Source of the DNA: an uncultured Hyphomicrobiales bacterium | Lineage (GTDB): Bacteria > Pseudomonadota > Alphaproteobacteria > Rhizobiales > Beijerinckiaceae | Length of the DNA stretch: 8,429 nucleotides | Reading direction: 5' to 3' | Assembly (NCBI GenBank): GCA_903918155.1 | Contig: CAIXDD010000170.1 | Span: 1-8,429 of the forward strand | Part shown: piece by piece, positions 1 to 6,287 of the stretch | Layout of the letters: every line of letters begins with the position of its first letter | Position numbering within the stretch: the first letter of the stretch is position 1 | Notes under the pieces: model-generated | What the model was told of the DNA's origin: nothing | Databases searched by the model: none | Seen by the model: the letters and a program-made list of their open reading frames with translations, nothing else | Translations under genes and position numbers: made by a program

Positions 1-56
1 CGGCCCTCGCGCCTGAGCGCATCGAGCTGGTCCTTGAAGAAGGCGTCGTAATTCAT
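1..56 (-). CDS. hemA: 5-aminolevulinate synthase, N-terminal fragment (runs off the left end)
   Basis: Only the first 18 codons are in the window. They read MNYDAFFKDQLDALRREG, which matches the characteristic opening of alphaproteobacterial ALA synthase (family pattern M-x-Y-x-x-F-F-x-x-Q-L-x-x-L-x-x-E-G-R-Y). The enzyme is PLP-dependent and condenses glycine with succinyl-CoA to give 5-aminolevulinate, the first committed step to haem and bacteriochlorophyll. The ATG (56-54) overlaps the puhE stop in an ATGA junction. A GGGGAG Shine-Dalgarno lies 6 bases upstream, inside the end of puhE, so translation is probably coupled to puhE. A hemA gene at this end of the photosynthesis cluster is known in several alphaproteobacteria. 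The identification rests on a short N-terminus plus context; catalytic residues are outside the window. Confidence 0.85.
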   Translation of the reverse strand, partial: MNYDAFFKDQLDALRREG

Positions 57-67
57 GATGCGCTCCC
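53..67 (-). repeat. Copy 1 of a 15-base stop/SD/start junction (puhE-hemA)
   Basis: The minus strand reads GGGAGCGCATCATGA. It encodes the final GSAS of PuhE and its stop, and at the same time provides the Shine-Dalgarno (GGGAG), the 6-base spacer and the ATG of hemA. An identical copy lies before acsF at 1976-1990. Confidence 0.8.
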
Positions 68-904
68 CTTAGTCTTGATGTCCTGATATCCCACGACCGC
101 GCCGACGGCCGCTGCGCCTTCGGGCGCGGCGGCGCGCATCGACGCCTGATGACTTGACTGGAAACCCCACGCCCACAGCCGTTCCGACGGCAGCGGCAGG
201 ACGAGAAACCAATGTTCGAGAACCGCCAGCGCCATGAGCGCAGCGAGCAGGGCGAAGCCGATGGCCGCTCCCTCGCTGCCCGCATGGAACGTCCAGGCGC
301 CCAGAAGCGCGCAAAGCGCGGTGGAGGCGGTGATGGACAGCGGAAAGAGCGCGTTCATCGCGCGCGTGCGAAACCCGCTGGCGAGATAACGCAGGCGCTC
401 CGGCAGAAAGGCCAGCGGAGGATTGGGCACGCCCAGAAAGATGTTCAGCTTCGCGCTGAGCCGCATGGCCCAGAGCACGAGATAGACCCAGAGCCCCACG
501 GCGTTCTCGCCGCCCCAGCCCACGGCCAGCACGAGAAGGAAACCCGCGGCGATGGCCAATTCATGCCACAGGATCATGCGCGCCGCCTGCACGAAACGGG
601 CGAAGCCGCGCAGGTGCGGCGCGCATTCGCTGCGCCGCGGCCCCGTGAGCCAGCCGGTGAGAAAGGCCATCTCGTTCCAGCCCCACACGGCGAGCGACGC
701 CGTGAAAGCCGCATAAGCGCCAAAGGCCGAGCCGTCGTCGCGCACGGCGAACAGCGTCGCCAGCCCCGCGACGAGCAGCGCCGTGGCGACGCTCATCGTC
801 AGCGGGAACGTGCGACGCGGCAGCCCGTCCAGAAAAAGGATCAGCCCCGTGCTGAACCACCAGACGAAGAGCGCGTAGAGAACTGGCGCGGCGAAAGTGC
901 GCAA
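53..904 (-). CDS. puhE: PuhE, putative photosynthetic complex assembly protein 2
   Basis: A 283-residue integral membrane protein with about seven hydrophobic segments (roughly residues 7-25, 36-54, 62-83, 108-130, 135-149, 184-206 and 213-236). The opening ALFVWWFSTGLILFLDGLPR (11-30) and the internal LSAKLNIFLGVPN (149-161) and EHWFLVLP (230-237) are what I recognise as PuhE. In Rhodobacter, PuhE affects reaction-centre/LH1 assembly and bacteriochlorophyll supply; its chemistry is unknown. The start is a TTG (904-902). No in-frame ATG occurs until residue 37, inside the second membrane segment, and a GAGGA Shine-Dalgarno that begins within the acsF stop codon sits 7 bases before the TTG. 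The gap from acsF is 10 bases, and the 3' end overlaps the hemA start. The last ~30 residues are Ala/Gly-rich and probably a loose tail. Confidence 0.9.
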   Translation of the reverse strand: MRTFAAPVLYALFVWWFSTGLILFLDGLPRRTFPLTMSVATALLVAGLATLFAVRDDGSAFGAYAAFTASLAVWGWNEMAFLTGWLTGPRRSECAPHLRGFARFVQAARMILWHELAIAAGFLLVLAVGWGGENAVGLWVYLVLWAMRLSAKLNIFLGVPNPPLAFLPERLRYLASGFRTRAMNALFPLSITASTALCALLGAWTFHAGSEGAAIGFALLAALMALAVLEHWFLVLPLPSERLWAWGFQSSHQASMRAAAPEGAAAVGAVVGYQDIKTKGSAS

Positions 905-917
905 ACCGACGTCCTCA
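905..917 (-). promoter_or_regulatory. Ribosome binding site of puhE, containing the acsF stop codon
   Basis: On the minus strand this reads TGAGGACGTCGGT, directly followed by the TTG start of puhE. The first three bases are the acsF stop codon, and GAGGA (916-912) is the Shine-Dalgarno with a 7-base spacer. This site decides the non-ATG start of puhE and suggests re-initiation by ribosomes finishing acsF. Confidence 0.7.
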
Positions 918-1979
918 CCAGACCGGAGACAGAAGCACCCTTGCGGGCAGATCGTGACGACGCACGGGCAGCATGTAGAGACGCGCGAACGCGAGCGCGC
1001 CCGCCACGGACAGGCCCGCCCGCTTCACCGCGCCCACGAGCCCGCCCTGCTTGCGGGCCGCCTCGCTCTTTTGCGCGATCACGCGCAGACGCTCAAAGCC
1101 CCGCCACAGGGCCTCGTTGTCCGTGTCGATGGTGAAGGGGAACACCTGTTTCGTGATCTCCGAGCACAAGGCGATGACCTTGCGGTCATAAAGCTCCGGC
1201 GGCATGCCGATGGCCTTGTGCAATTCGGGACGCATGTGGTCGCGCACATACATGGTGGCGTAGACCGCCAGCAGGAAGAAGCGGATCCACAATTTGTTGC
1301 GTCCGCGCAGCAGATGCGGATTGGCGCGCATGACGAGGGCGAAGGCCTCGCCATGGCGGAACTCGTCGTTGCACCATTTCTCGAACCATTTGAAGATCGG
1401 ATGGAAGCGCTTGTCGGGATTGCGCTCGAGCTGGCGATAGATGGTGATGTAGCGCGCATAGCCGATCTTCTCCGACAGATAGGTCGCGTAGAAGATGAAC
1501 TTCGGCTGGAAATAGGTGTATTTCTTGGCGCGCGCCAGAAAGCCCAGATCGATGCCGATCTTGAAATCTTTCAGCACCTCGTTGATGAAGCCGGCATGGC
1601 GGGATTCATCGCGCGCCATCAGCGCGAAGAGATCGCGGATTTCAGGATTGGTGATCCGCTTCTTGATTTCTGCGTAAAGTACGCAGCCGGAGAATTCAGC
1701 GGTGAGCGAACTGACCAGAAAATCCACGAATTCACGGCGCAGCGCCTCGGGCATGGCGTGCATGTCGACGTTGAATTCATCGGTGCGCTGGAAATGGCCC
1801 TTATTGGGGTCTTCGCGCAATTCGTTCATCACCTTGTCCCATTCATGGCGGACGAGGCTCACGTCGAGGCGATCCATCGCCTCGCAATCGGTGGTGTAAA
1901 AGCGCGGGCTGAGGATCGTTTCCTCAAGCGCCGTCTCGGTGGACATGTTGGCCTGACCGCCGCCTTCCATCGGAATCAT
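915..1979 (-). CDS. acsF: Mg-protoporphyrin IX monomethyl ester (oxidative) cyclase, O2-dependent, diiron subunit
   Basis: A 354-residue soluble diiron protein. AcsF converts Mg-protoporphyrin IX monomethyl ester to divinyl protochlorophyllide, forming isocyclic ring E with O2. The family signature LLSPRFYTT-like motif is at residues 22-30 (here ILSPRFYTT). The diiron ligand motifs are visible: Glu in EFSGCVLYAE (95-104), DESRH (124-128, an E-x-x-H type pair) and NDEFRHGE (204-211). The C-terminus LPARVLLSPVW fits the family end, so the gene looks complete. The ATG at 1979 overlaps the upstream gene in ATGA and has a GGGAG Shine-Dalgarno 6 bases away; an internal Met12 is an alternative start but has weaker support. 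AcsF is the aerobic route; the anaerobic counterpart BchE is not in this window. Confidence 0.96.
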   Translation of the reverse strand: MIPMEGGGQANMSTETALEETILSPRFYTTDCEAMDRLDVSLVRHEWDKVMNELREDPNKGHFQRTDEFNVDMHAMPEALRREFVDFLVSSLTAEFSGCVLYAEIKKRITNPEIRDLFALMARDESRHAGFINEVLKDFKIGIDLGFLARAKKYTYFQPKFIFYATYLSEKIGYARYITIYRQLERNPDKRFHPIFKWFEKWCNDEFRHGEAFALVMRANPHLLRGRNKLWIRFFLLAVYATMYVRDHMRPELHKAIGMPPELYDRKVIALCSEITKQVFPFTIDTDNEALWRGFERLRVIAQKSEAARKQGGLVGAVKRAGLSVAGALAFARLYMLPVRRHDLPARVLLSPVW

Positions 1980-1990
1980 GATGCGCTCCC
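1976..1990 (-). repeat. Copy 2 of a 15-base stop/SD/start junction (bciE candidate-acsF)
   Basis: Identical to the 15 bases at 53-67. It encodes the terminal GSAS and stop of the 96-codon gene together with the Shine-Dalgarno and ATG of acsF. The two upstream proteins therefore end in the same four residues, although they are otherwise unrelated. Confidence 0.8.
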
Positions 1991-2266
1991 TGCAGAAAAG
2001 CCGATCTCATAGAGTTCGGTGAGTTCGAGATAAGAGAGAAGGCGCGTGGCCTGGCGCGCCAGCGGGCCCGCATGAATGAGCGTGGCGCGACAATGAAAGA
2101 CGCCGCGCTCGCCGAAGCCGATGTGGGTGGGCGCGCCATGCACGATCACCTTGTCGCCGGGGCCGGGCTCATGCCCTTCCAGGCTGACATTGGCCTGCAG
2201 GCTGTCGGGGGTCTGTTCGATCTCGACGGTGCACGGAATGTCGTGAATGGTGCGCGAGCCCATCAT
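1976..2266 (-). CDS. bciE: Conserved small protein upstream of acsF, candidate cyclase subunit BciE
   Basis: A 96-residue soluble protein with no membrane segment or signal peptide. It has a beta-rich middle with Gly/Pro turns (HEPGPGDKVIVHGAPTHIGF, residues 32-51) and a likely helical C-terminal part (LARQATRLLSYLELTELYEI, 69-88). I know it as a conserved gene of alphaproteobacterial photosynthesis clusters. Alphaproteobacterial AcsF cyclases need an extra protein, BciE, encoded by a small gene conserved in these organisms. The size, the position directly before acsF and the ATGA overlap with acsF make this the obvious candidate, but I infer the name from context and not from a recognised catalytic motif. 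The start ATG (2266) overlaps the puhC stop in ATGATG, so the second Met is also possible; GGAAAGG upstream fits either. If not BciE, it is an unknown pigment-biosynthesis or assembly factor. Confidence 0.65.
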   Translation of the reverse strand: MMGSRTIHDIPCTVEIEQTPDSLQANVSLEGHEPGPGDKVIVHGAPTHIGFGERGVFHCRATLIHAGPLARQATRLLSYLELTELYEIGFSAGSAS

Positions 2267-2718
2267 CGCTGAGCCTTTCCCTGAATGAGCAGGCCTTCGA
2301 AAAGACCTGAATTGGTTGGGCCGAAAGCCGTCAGCTCCACGGCGCGTCCCGTCGCGGGATCCGTGAGCGACAGGCGCCCGTCCGCGCGCCGGGCGAGGAC
2401 GAAGGGCGTCTGCGGCCCCATGTCCTGCGCGCGCCGATCGCGCGCGAAGCCGCGCAGCACGCCGCGCAGGAAACCGCCTTCGCCGGCCGCATATTCCGCC
2501 ACAAGCGCGCCGTCGGCGCTCTCCACCCGCACGCCGCCTTGCGGCGCGTCGAGGAAGACGAGCTGGCGGCTTTCCAGCGCGGGCGACGCCGGCAGGCGCG
2601 TGGCGCCCACATCTGTGAAGCGCGCGACGCCGGCGAACAAAGTCGCAAGCCCCACGAGCGCGAAGCCTGCGTGCACGGCGCGGCGGGGGAAAGGCGCGTG
2701 GGCGAACAATTCGCTCAT
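2263..2718 (-). CDS. puhC: PuhC, photosynthetic complex (LH1/reaction-centre) assembly protein
   Basis: A 151-residue protein with one N-terminal membrane anchor (about residues 15-34) and a soluble, probably periplasmic, domain. The domain carries the PuhC-like patch GEGGFLRGVLRGFARDRR (79-96) followed by a beta-rich LSLTDPATGRAVELTAFGPTN (116-136). In Rhodobacter capsulatus, PuhC is needed for efficient reaction-centre/LH1 core formation. The frame stays open upstream to 2913, but that extension is Arg-rich, lies inside puhB and lacks a family match. I therefore start at the ATG at 2718, 7 bases after the puhB stop, with a GAGGGC Shine-Dalgarno just before it. The stop overlaps the start of the next gene. 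Confidence 0.88.
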   Translation of the reverse strand: MSELFAHAPFPRRAVHAGFALVGLATLFAGVARFTDVGATRLPASPALESRQLVFLDAPQGGVRVESADGALVAEYAAGEGGFLRGVLRGFARDRRAQDMGPQTPFVLARRADGRLSLTDPATGRAVELTAFGPTNSGLFEGLLIQGKAQR

Positions 2719-2725
2719 GGCGCCC

Positions 2726-3385
2726 TCACGACGCTGCTGGCGCGGGCGCGCCGCGCATGTCATGCGCGCGCGACGTCGAAGCCTGCGGCAGCGGACGCGC
2801 CGGCGCGCCGGCTGAGGCGGCGAGCGCATCGGCGAGAATGGCCGCAGCGCGCTCGACATCCGGCAGGGCGCGCAGCATCGGCTCGGGTTGCGCATAACGC
2901 CACGGGCGCACATGCGGCCACATCATGAGATAGCCGATGCGCCCTTCCGGCCGCACGTTCAGCGAAAGATCCCCCGTCTCCACGCCATGGCGGGCGAGCG
3001 AGGCGCCGTCCACCTGCGAGAAGGGAATGTTCACCGTCAGCGGCAGCGCCATGCCGAAGCGCATCACGACGCGACGATCGGTGATCGTGTAGATCGTGGT
3101 GCGCGCCGCCGTGACGGCGATGACGAGCAGAAGCCCGAGACCCGCCAGCGCCAACGGCGCCAGATCGAACGCATAGGCGAGCGAGTCGACAAGGGACGTC
3201 CCGTCATGCAGCGCGCTCGCCGCCCGCCAGACCATGAGCGCGACGAAATAGATCGCGATCGCGCGCAGCCGGAAGGCGTTGAGCGCGAGCGCGAGCCAAT
3301 GCGGCGATCCCTGCCAGAGAATCCGCTCGCCCGGCGGCAGATGCTCCGGCAGACCGGGGATGGGTTCGAACTCGCTGTCGCTCAC
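2726..3385 (-). CDS. puhB: PuhB, photosynthetic complex assembly protein (PH-like domain)
   Basis: A 219-residue membrane protein. The opening GLPEHLPPGERILWQGSPHW (11-30) is the PuhB hallmark. Hydrophobic segments follow at about 41-57 and 74-93. Next comes a PH-like (bacterial YdbT/YdbS type) beta-rich region with TIYTITDRRVVMRFGMALP (97-115) and the conserved IGYLMMWPHVRPWRY (150-164). The last ~30 residues are Ala/Pro-rich and poorly conserved. PuhB promotes reaction-centre assembly in Rhodobacter. The start codon is GTG (3385-3383), overlapping the puhA stop as GTGA, with GGAG 8 bases upstream inside the puhA end. The alignment of the N-terminus with the family supports this start, and no nearby ATG would keep the GLPEHLP motif. 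Confidence 0.92.
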   Translation of the reverse strand: MSDSEFEPIPGLPEHLPPGERILWQGSPHWLALALNAFRLRAIAIYFVALMVWRAASALHDGTSLVDSLAYAFDLAPLALAGLGLLLVIAVTAARTTIYTITDRRVVMRFGMALPLTVNIPFSQVDGASLARHGVETGDLSLNVRPEGRIGYLMMWPHVRPWRYAQPEPMLRALPDVERAAAILADALAASAGAPARPLPQASTSRAHDMRGAPAPAAS

Positions 3386-4143
3386 AGCACCGGCTCCAGC
3401 CGCGAGGGATGCGCATAGAGAACGCCGCCGCCGTAATAGCCGCAGATCTTGTCCTCTTCGAGCAAGGTGATCTGCTCAGGATTGCGCAGGGCGGGCACAT
3501 TGGCGAAATGTTTCGCATGGACCGCCTGCACGGCGATGACGCGCGCGTCGCCATGGATGCGCGCGAAGTTCCACGGCAGAAGTACCGTGCGCGCGCCGCC
3601 CTCCAGCTCCACTTCGAAATAGCGGGCGATATATTCGGAGCGATCCACCCACACGTCCTTCACGACGCCGGCGACCTTGCCGTCCGCGCCCTTCACCTTC
3701 ATGCCGCGCGGATCGGGATCCTCCTTCGCGAGATAGAAGCCGCCGGCCGCGCGCAGCGGCACGATCTTGGGCGCGCCTTCCCACGTCATGTCCGGATGAT
3801 CGGCGCGTTCGGCCCAGGCGGCCGGGCCCACGCCGTCCACCATCGGGTCGCCCGTGGGCTCCAGCGGCGCGCCGGGCCAGGGCGCGACGGGCTTGGCGGC
3901 GACGGCGCGCGTGTCGGGACGTCCGCCCGCCACCAGCATGGGCGCGCCATGGGGCAGCAGATAGGTCTTCGAGGGCGGCGGCGCCGGGAAGCCGACGATC
4001 GCGATCTTCTGACGCGGATCGTCGCCGACGAGCGGATAGCCCTCGCGCTTGTTCTCGCGGTGCAGATACCAGATCAATCCGGCGAAGAACGCCCAGAAGA
4101 CATACAGAAGCAGGGATGCGAGGTCGATATTGTAGCCAATCAT
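3382..4143 (-). CDS. puhA: Photosynthetic reaction centre H subunit
   Basis: A 253-residue protein of usual H-subunit length. It has a single N-terminal membrane helix (about residues 9-27, after MIGYNIDLAS), followed by a large cytoplasmic domain that caps the L/M core and guides protons to QB. Family landmarks are YLHRENKREGYPL (26-38), KDVWVDRSEYIARYFEVEL (162-180) and FANVPALRNPEQITLLEEDK (213-232). Asp167 and Glu170 correspond to Asp170 and Glu173 of the Rhodobacter sphaeroides H subunit, known in QB proton transfer, so that pathway looks intact. The ATG has a GGAG Shine-Dalgarno in the 15-base gap after lhaA. In Rhodobacter capsulatus a puhA promoter lies inside the upstream gene, so an internal promoter in lhaA is possible here, but I cannot see one. 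Confidence 0.97.
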   Translation of the reverse strand: MIGYNIDLASLLLYVFWAFFAGLIWYLHRENKREGYPLVGDDPRQKIAIVGFPAPPPSKTYLLPHGAPMLVAGGRPDTRAVAAKPVAPWPGAPLEPTGDPMVDGVGPAAWAERADHPDMTWEGAPKIVPLRAAGGFYLAKEDPDPRGMKVKGADGKVAGVVKDVWVDRSEYIARYFEVELEGGARTVLLPWNFARIHGDARVIAVQAVHAKHFANVPALRNPEQITLLEEDKICGYYGGGVLYAHPSRLEPVL

Positions 4144-4158
4144 CTCAAGGCTCCATGT

Positions 4159-5586
4159 TCAGCGGGGCATCTCGGCGAGGCCCAGCCTGGTTTGCGTGCG
4201 GTCCGTGCGCGCGAGACGCGCGAGCGGGCCGATGGCGACAAGCGTCGCAAAGAGCAACGCGACTTCGATGTGATAGACGGCGCCATAGCCCGTCCATGCG
4301 GGGTCGAGGACGGGGCCCAGCGCGCCCGAGGCGGCCGCCGATCCCACGCCGTCGCGCACGAGCCCGCCCAACGACATGGCCACGCCCTGCGCCGCGCCTT
4401 GCGCCGCGCCCCAGGCGCCCAGCGCGAGGCCGTGCGACTCCTTCCGCTCAAGGCCCATGGCCGCGATCAGCGTGGCGACGGCGAAGAGCCCGCCGCCGAA
4501 CCCGACAAGGCAGGCGCCGATGCGAAACAACAGGGGCGCCTGAAACGGGCCCGAAGCGATGACCAGCGCGAAGGCCGGCAGGCCCGCCAGCGCGCCATAG
4601 GCGGCCAGCCGATAAGGATCGAGCCCGCGCGCGAGCATGCGCGCGGCCACCGCATAAGCGAGCAGCGCGCCGCCGGCGAGAAGGGCGGTGAGCGACGTCG
4701 TCTCCGACACGCTGAGGCCGAGGACCTCCGCGCCATAAGGCTCCAGCACGATGTCCTGCATGCTGAAGGCGGCGGAGCCCAGACCTACGGCCACGAGGAA
4801 ACGCCCGGCCCGGCCGCCGCTCACGAAGGCGCGCCAGGATGCGCCGAAATCGGGCTGCGCGTGATGATGGGCGGTGCGCGAGGGATCGCGCGCTTCCTGT
4901 TTCCACAAGGCGATCATGTTCAGGGCGAAGGTCGCGAGCGCGGCGCCCTGAATGACCTGAATGAGCTTCACCTGCGAGAAATCGGCGAGCAGCAGGCTGA
5001 AGAGAAGTCCGCTGCCGACCATGCCGACGAGCAGCATGACATACATCAGCGCCACGACGCGCGGGCGCGTCTCCTGCGGGGCGAGATCGGTGGCGAGCGC
5101 CAGGCCCGCGGTCTGCGCCGTCTGAAGGCCCGCGCCCACGAGCAGGAACGCGAGCGCGCTTGCGGCGTAGCCGATCCACAAGGGCCCCGTGGTGTCACCG
5201 GACATGATGAGCAAAGCGAAGGGCATGATCGACAGGCCGCCGAATTGCAGCAGCGTGCCGAACCAGAGATAGGGAACGCGCCGCCAGCCGAGATAGGAGC
5301 GGTGATGATCGGACTTGAATCCGATCAGCGCGCGGAAGGGCGCGAAGGCGAGCGGCAGGGCGACGGACAGCGCGACGACCCAGGCGGAGACGCCCAGCTC
5401 GACGATCATCACGCGGTTCAGCGTGCCCACCGTCAGCGCCATCGCCATGCCGACGGAGACCTGAAACAGAGACAGGCGCAGCAGGCGGCCAAGCGGCAAG
5501 TCCTCGGACGCCGCGTCGGCGAACGGCATGAAGCGCGTTCCCGCGCGTCGCCACATCCGCACCATGCCTTGCGTCGCCGGGATCAT
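4159..5586 (-). CDS. lhaA: LhaA, PucC/BCD-family MFS-type LH1 assembly factor
   Basis: A 475-residue polytopic membrane protein with about 12 hydrophobic segments, the layout of the bacteriochlorophyll delivery (BCD, PucC/LhaA) branch of the major facilitator superfamily. Landmarks are LNRVMIVELGV (56-66), GFKSDHHRSYLGWRRVPY (89-106), ALATDLAPQETRPRVVALMY (163-182) and the mid-protein SMQDIVLEPYGAEVLGLSV (275-293). LhaA is needed for normal LH1 assembly and is thought to hand pigment to antenna polypeptides; true transport has not been shown. A His-triplet loop (240-242) lies in the probable central cytoplasmic loop. The position between bchM and puhA identifies LhaA over PucC. The ATG overlaps the bchM stop as ATGA, with GGAGGT 9 bases upstream. 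Confidence 0.93.
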   Translation of the reverse strand: MIPATQGMVRMWRRAGTRFMPFADAASEDLPLGRLLRLSLFQVSVGMAMALTVGTLNRVMIVELGVSAWVVALSVALPLAFAPFRALIGFKSDHHRSYLGWRRVPYLWFGTLLQFGGLSIMPFALLIMSGDTTGPLWIGYAASALAFLLVGAGLQTAQTAGLALATDLAPQETRPRVVALMYVMLLVGMVGSGLLFSLLLADFSQVKLIQVIQGAALATFALNMIALWKQEARDPSRTAHHHAQPDFGASWRAFVSGGRAGRFLVAVGLGSAAFSMQDIVLEPYGAEVLGLSVSETTSLTALLAGGALLAYAVAARMLARGLDPYRLAAYGALAGLPAFALVIASGPFQAPLLFRIGACLVGFGGGLFAVATLIAAMGLERKESHGLALGAWGAAQGAAQGVAMSLGGLVRDGVGSAAASGALGPVLDPAWTGYGAVYHIEVALLFATLVAIGPLARLARTDRTQTRLGLAEMPR

Positions 5587-6287
5587 GCGCGTGCGACCTC
5601 CAGCGCTTGCGAAATGTAAAAGCCGCTCGCCACGCGCCGCGTGCGCTGCGGCGCGAAACCGGCGAGCGCCCCGCTGGCGCGGATCGCGGCGTCGAGCCGT
5701 TCAGGCGCCGTGGGCACGATGGCGGGCGAACGATCGGAGCGGGGGAAGAAGCCGCCGACCCAATGCATGGCGGCGAGCAGGGGCGTGCGCGGCGCGAAGG
5801 TGAAGACCATGGAGCCTTGAATGCGCGGCGCCAGCGCCTCCAGCGCGCGCACCGCGTCTTCGGTCGCGTAATGGATCAGCGAGTCCATGCCCACCATATA
5901 ATCGAAGGCGCCCAGCGCCGGATCGAGCATGTCGCCGGAGCGGAACTCGATGCGGCCTTCGCCCAGATCCTTGGGCGCGCGCGCGCGGGCGATGTCGACG
6001 AGATTGGGCGAAAGGTCGATCGCCACCACATCGGCGCCGCGACGGGCCGCCTCAACCGCAAGCGCGCCCGTGCCGCAGCCCGCATCCAAAACGCGCTTGC
6101 CGCGCAGGTCCTGCGGCAGCCAGGACAGCAGCGTCGCGCGCATCTCGTCGCGGCCCGCGCGCACGGTGGCGCGGATGCGCCCCACCGGCGCATCGGACGT
6201 GAGCTTCGCCCAGGCGTCCATGGCGGTCGCGTCGAAATAGGCTTCGATCGCGGCGCGTCTTTGCTGGTAGGAGAGCGCGGAGGTCAT
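5583..6287 (-). CDS. bchM: Mg-protoporphyrin IX O-methyltransferase
   Basis: A 234-residue class I SAM-dependent methyltransferase. BchM methylates the ring C propionate of Mg-protoporphyrin IX, giving the monomethyl ester that is the cyclase substrate. SAM motif I is VLDAGCGTG (67-75), the ribose-binding acidic residue is Asp91 (AIDLSPN), and MDSLIHY (134-140) and the C-terminal GFYISQALE (222-230) are BchM-like. I chose the ATG at 6287, which shares one base with the bchL stop (TGATG). An in-frame TTG one codon earlier is possible and would add one residue. Tight coupling to bchL is likely. Confidence 0.95.
   Translation of the reverse strand: MTSALSYQQRRAAIEAYFDATAMDAWAKLTSDAPVGRIRATVRAGRDEMRATLLSWLPQDLRGKRVLDAGCGTGALAVEAARRGADVVAIDLSPNLVDIARARAPKDLGEGRIEFRSGDMLDPALGAFDYMVGMDSLIHYATEDAVRALEALAPRIQGSMVFTFAPRTPLLAAMHWVGGFFPRSDRSPAIVPTAPERLDAAIRASGALAGFAPQRTRRVASGFYISQALEVARA

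Noticed and set aside
1235..1252. TGT-N12-ACA, the PpsR/CrtJ binding pattern, inside acsF
   Set aside because: It was the only match I found by eye and lies mid-gene, about 330 bases before puhE. With this base composition, roughly one chance match in 8.4 kb is expected. CrtJ/PpsR sites usually come in pairs near promoters. In vitro footprinting or ChIP would settle it.
2719..2913. 65-codon upstream extension of puhC
   Set aside because: It lies within puhB, is Arg/Pro/Cys-rich and unlike the family, while the ATG at 2718 has a Shine-Dalgarno and is placed right after the puhB stop.
4144..4158. Possible terminator or promoter in the longest gap, between lhaA and puhA
   Set aside because: It is only 15 bases, has no hairpin or promoter elements, and holds the puhA Shine-Dalgarno.
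3409..5619. A 736-codon open frame on the plus strand opposite puhA and lhaA
   Set aside because: Its product is a low-complexity Arg/Ala/Glu/His/Gln-rich string, as expected from the complement of GC-rich codons. It has no recognisable domain, and the opposite strand holds two certain genes. Other long plus-strand frames (212-1135, 897-2012, 6482-7360) are explained the same way.
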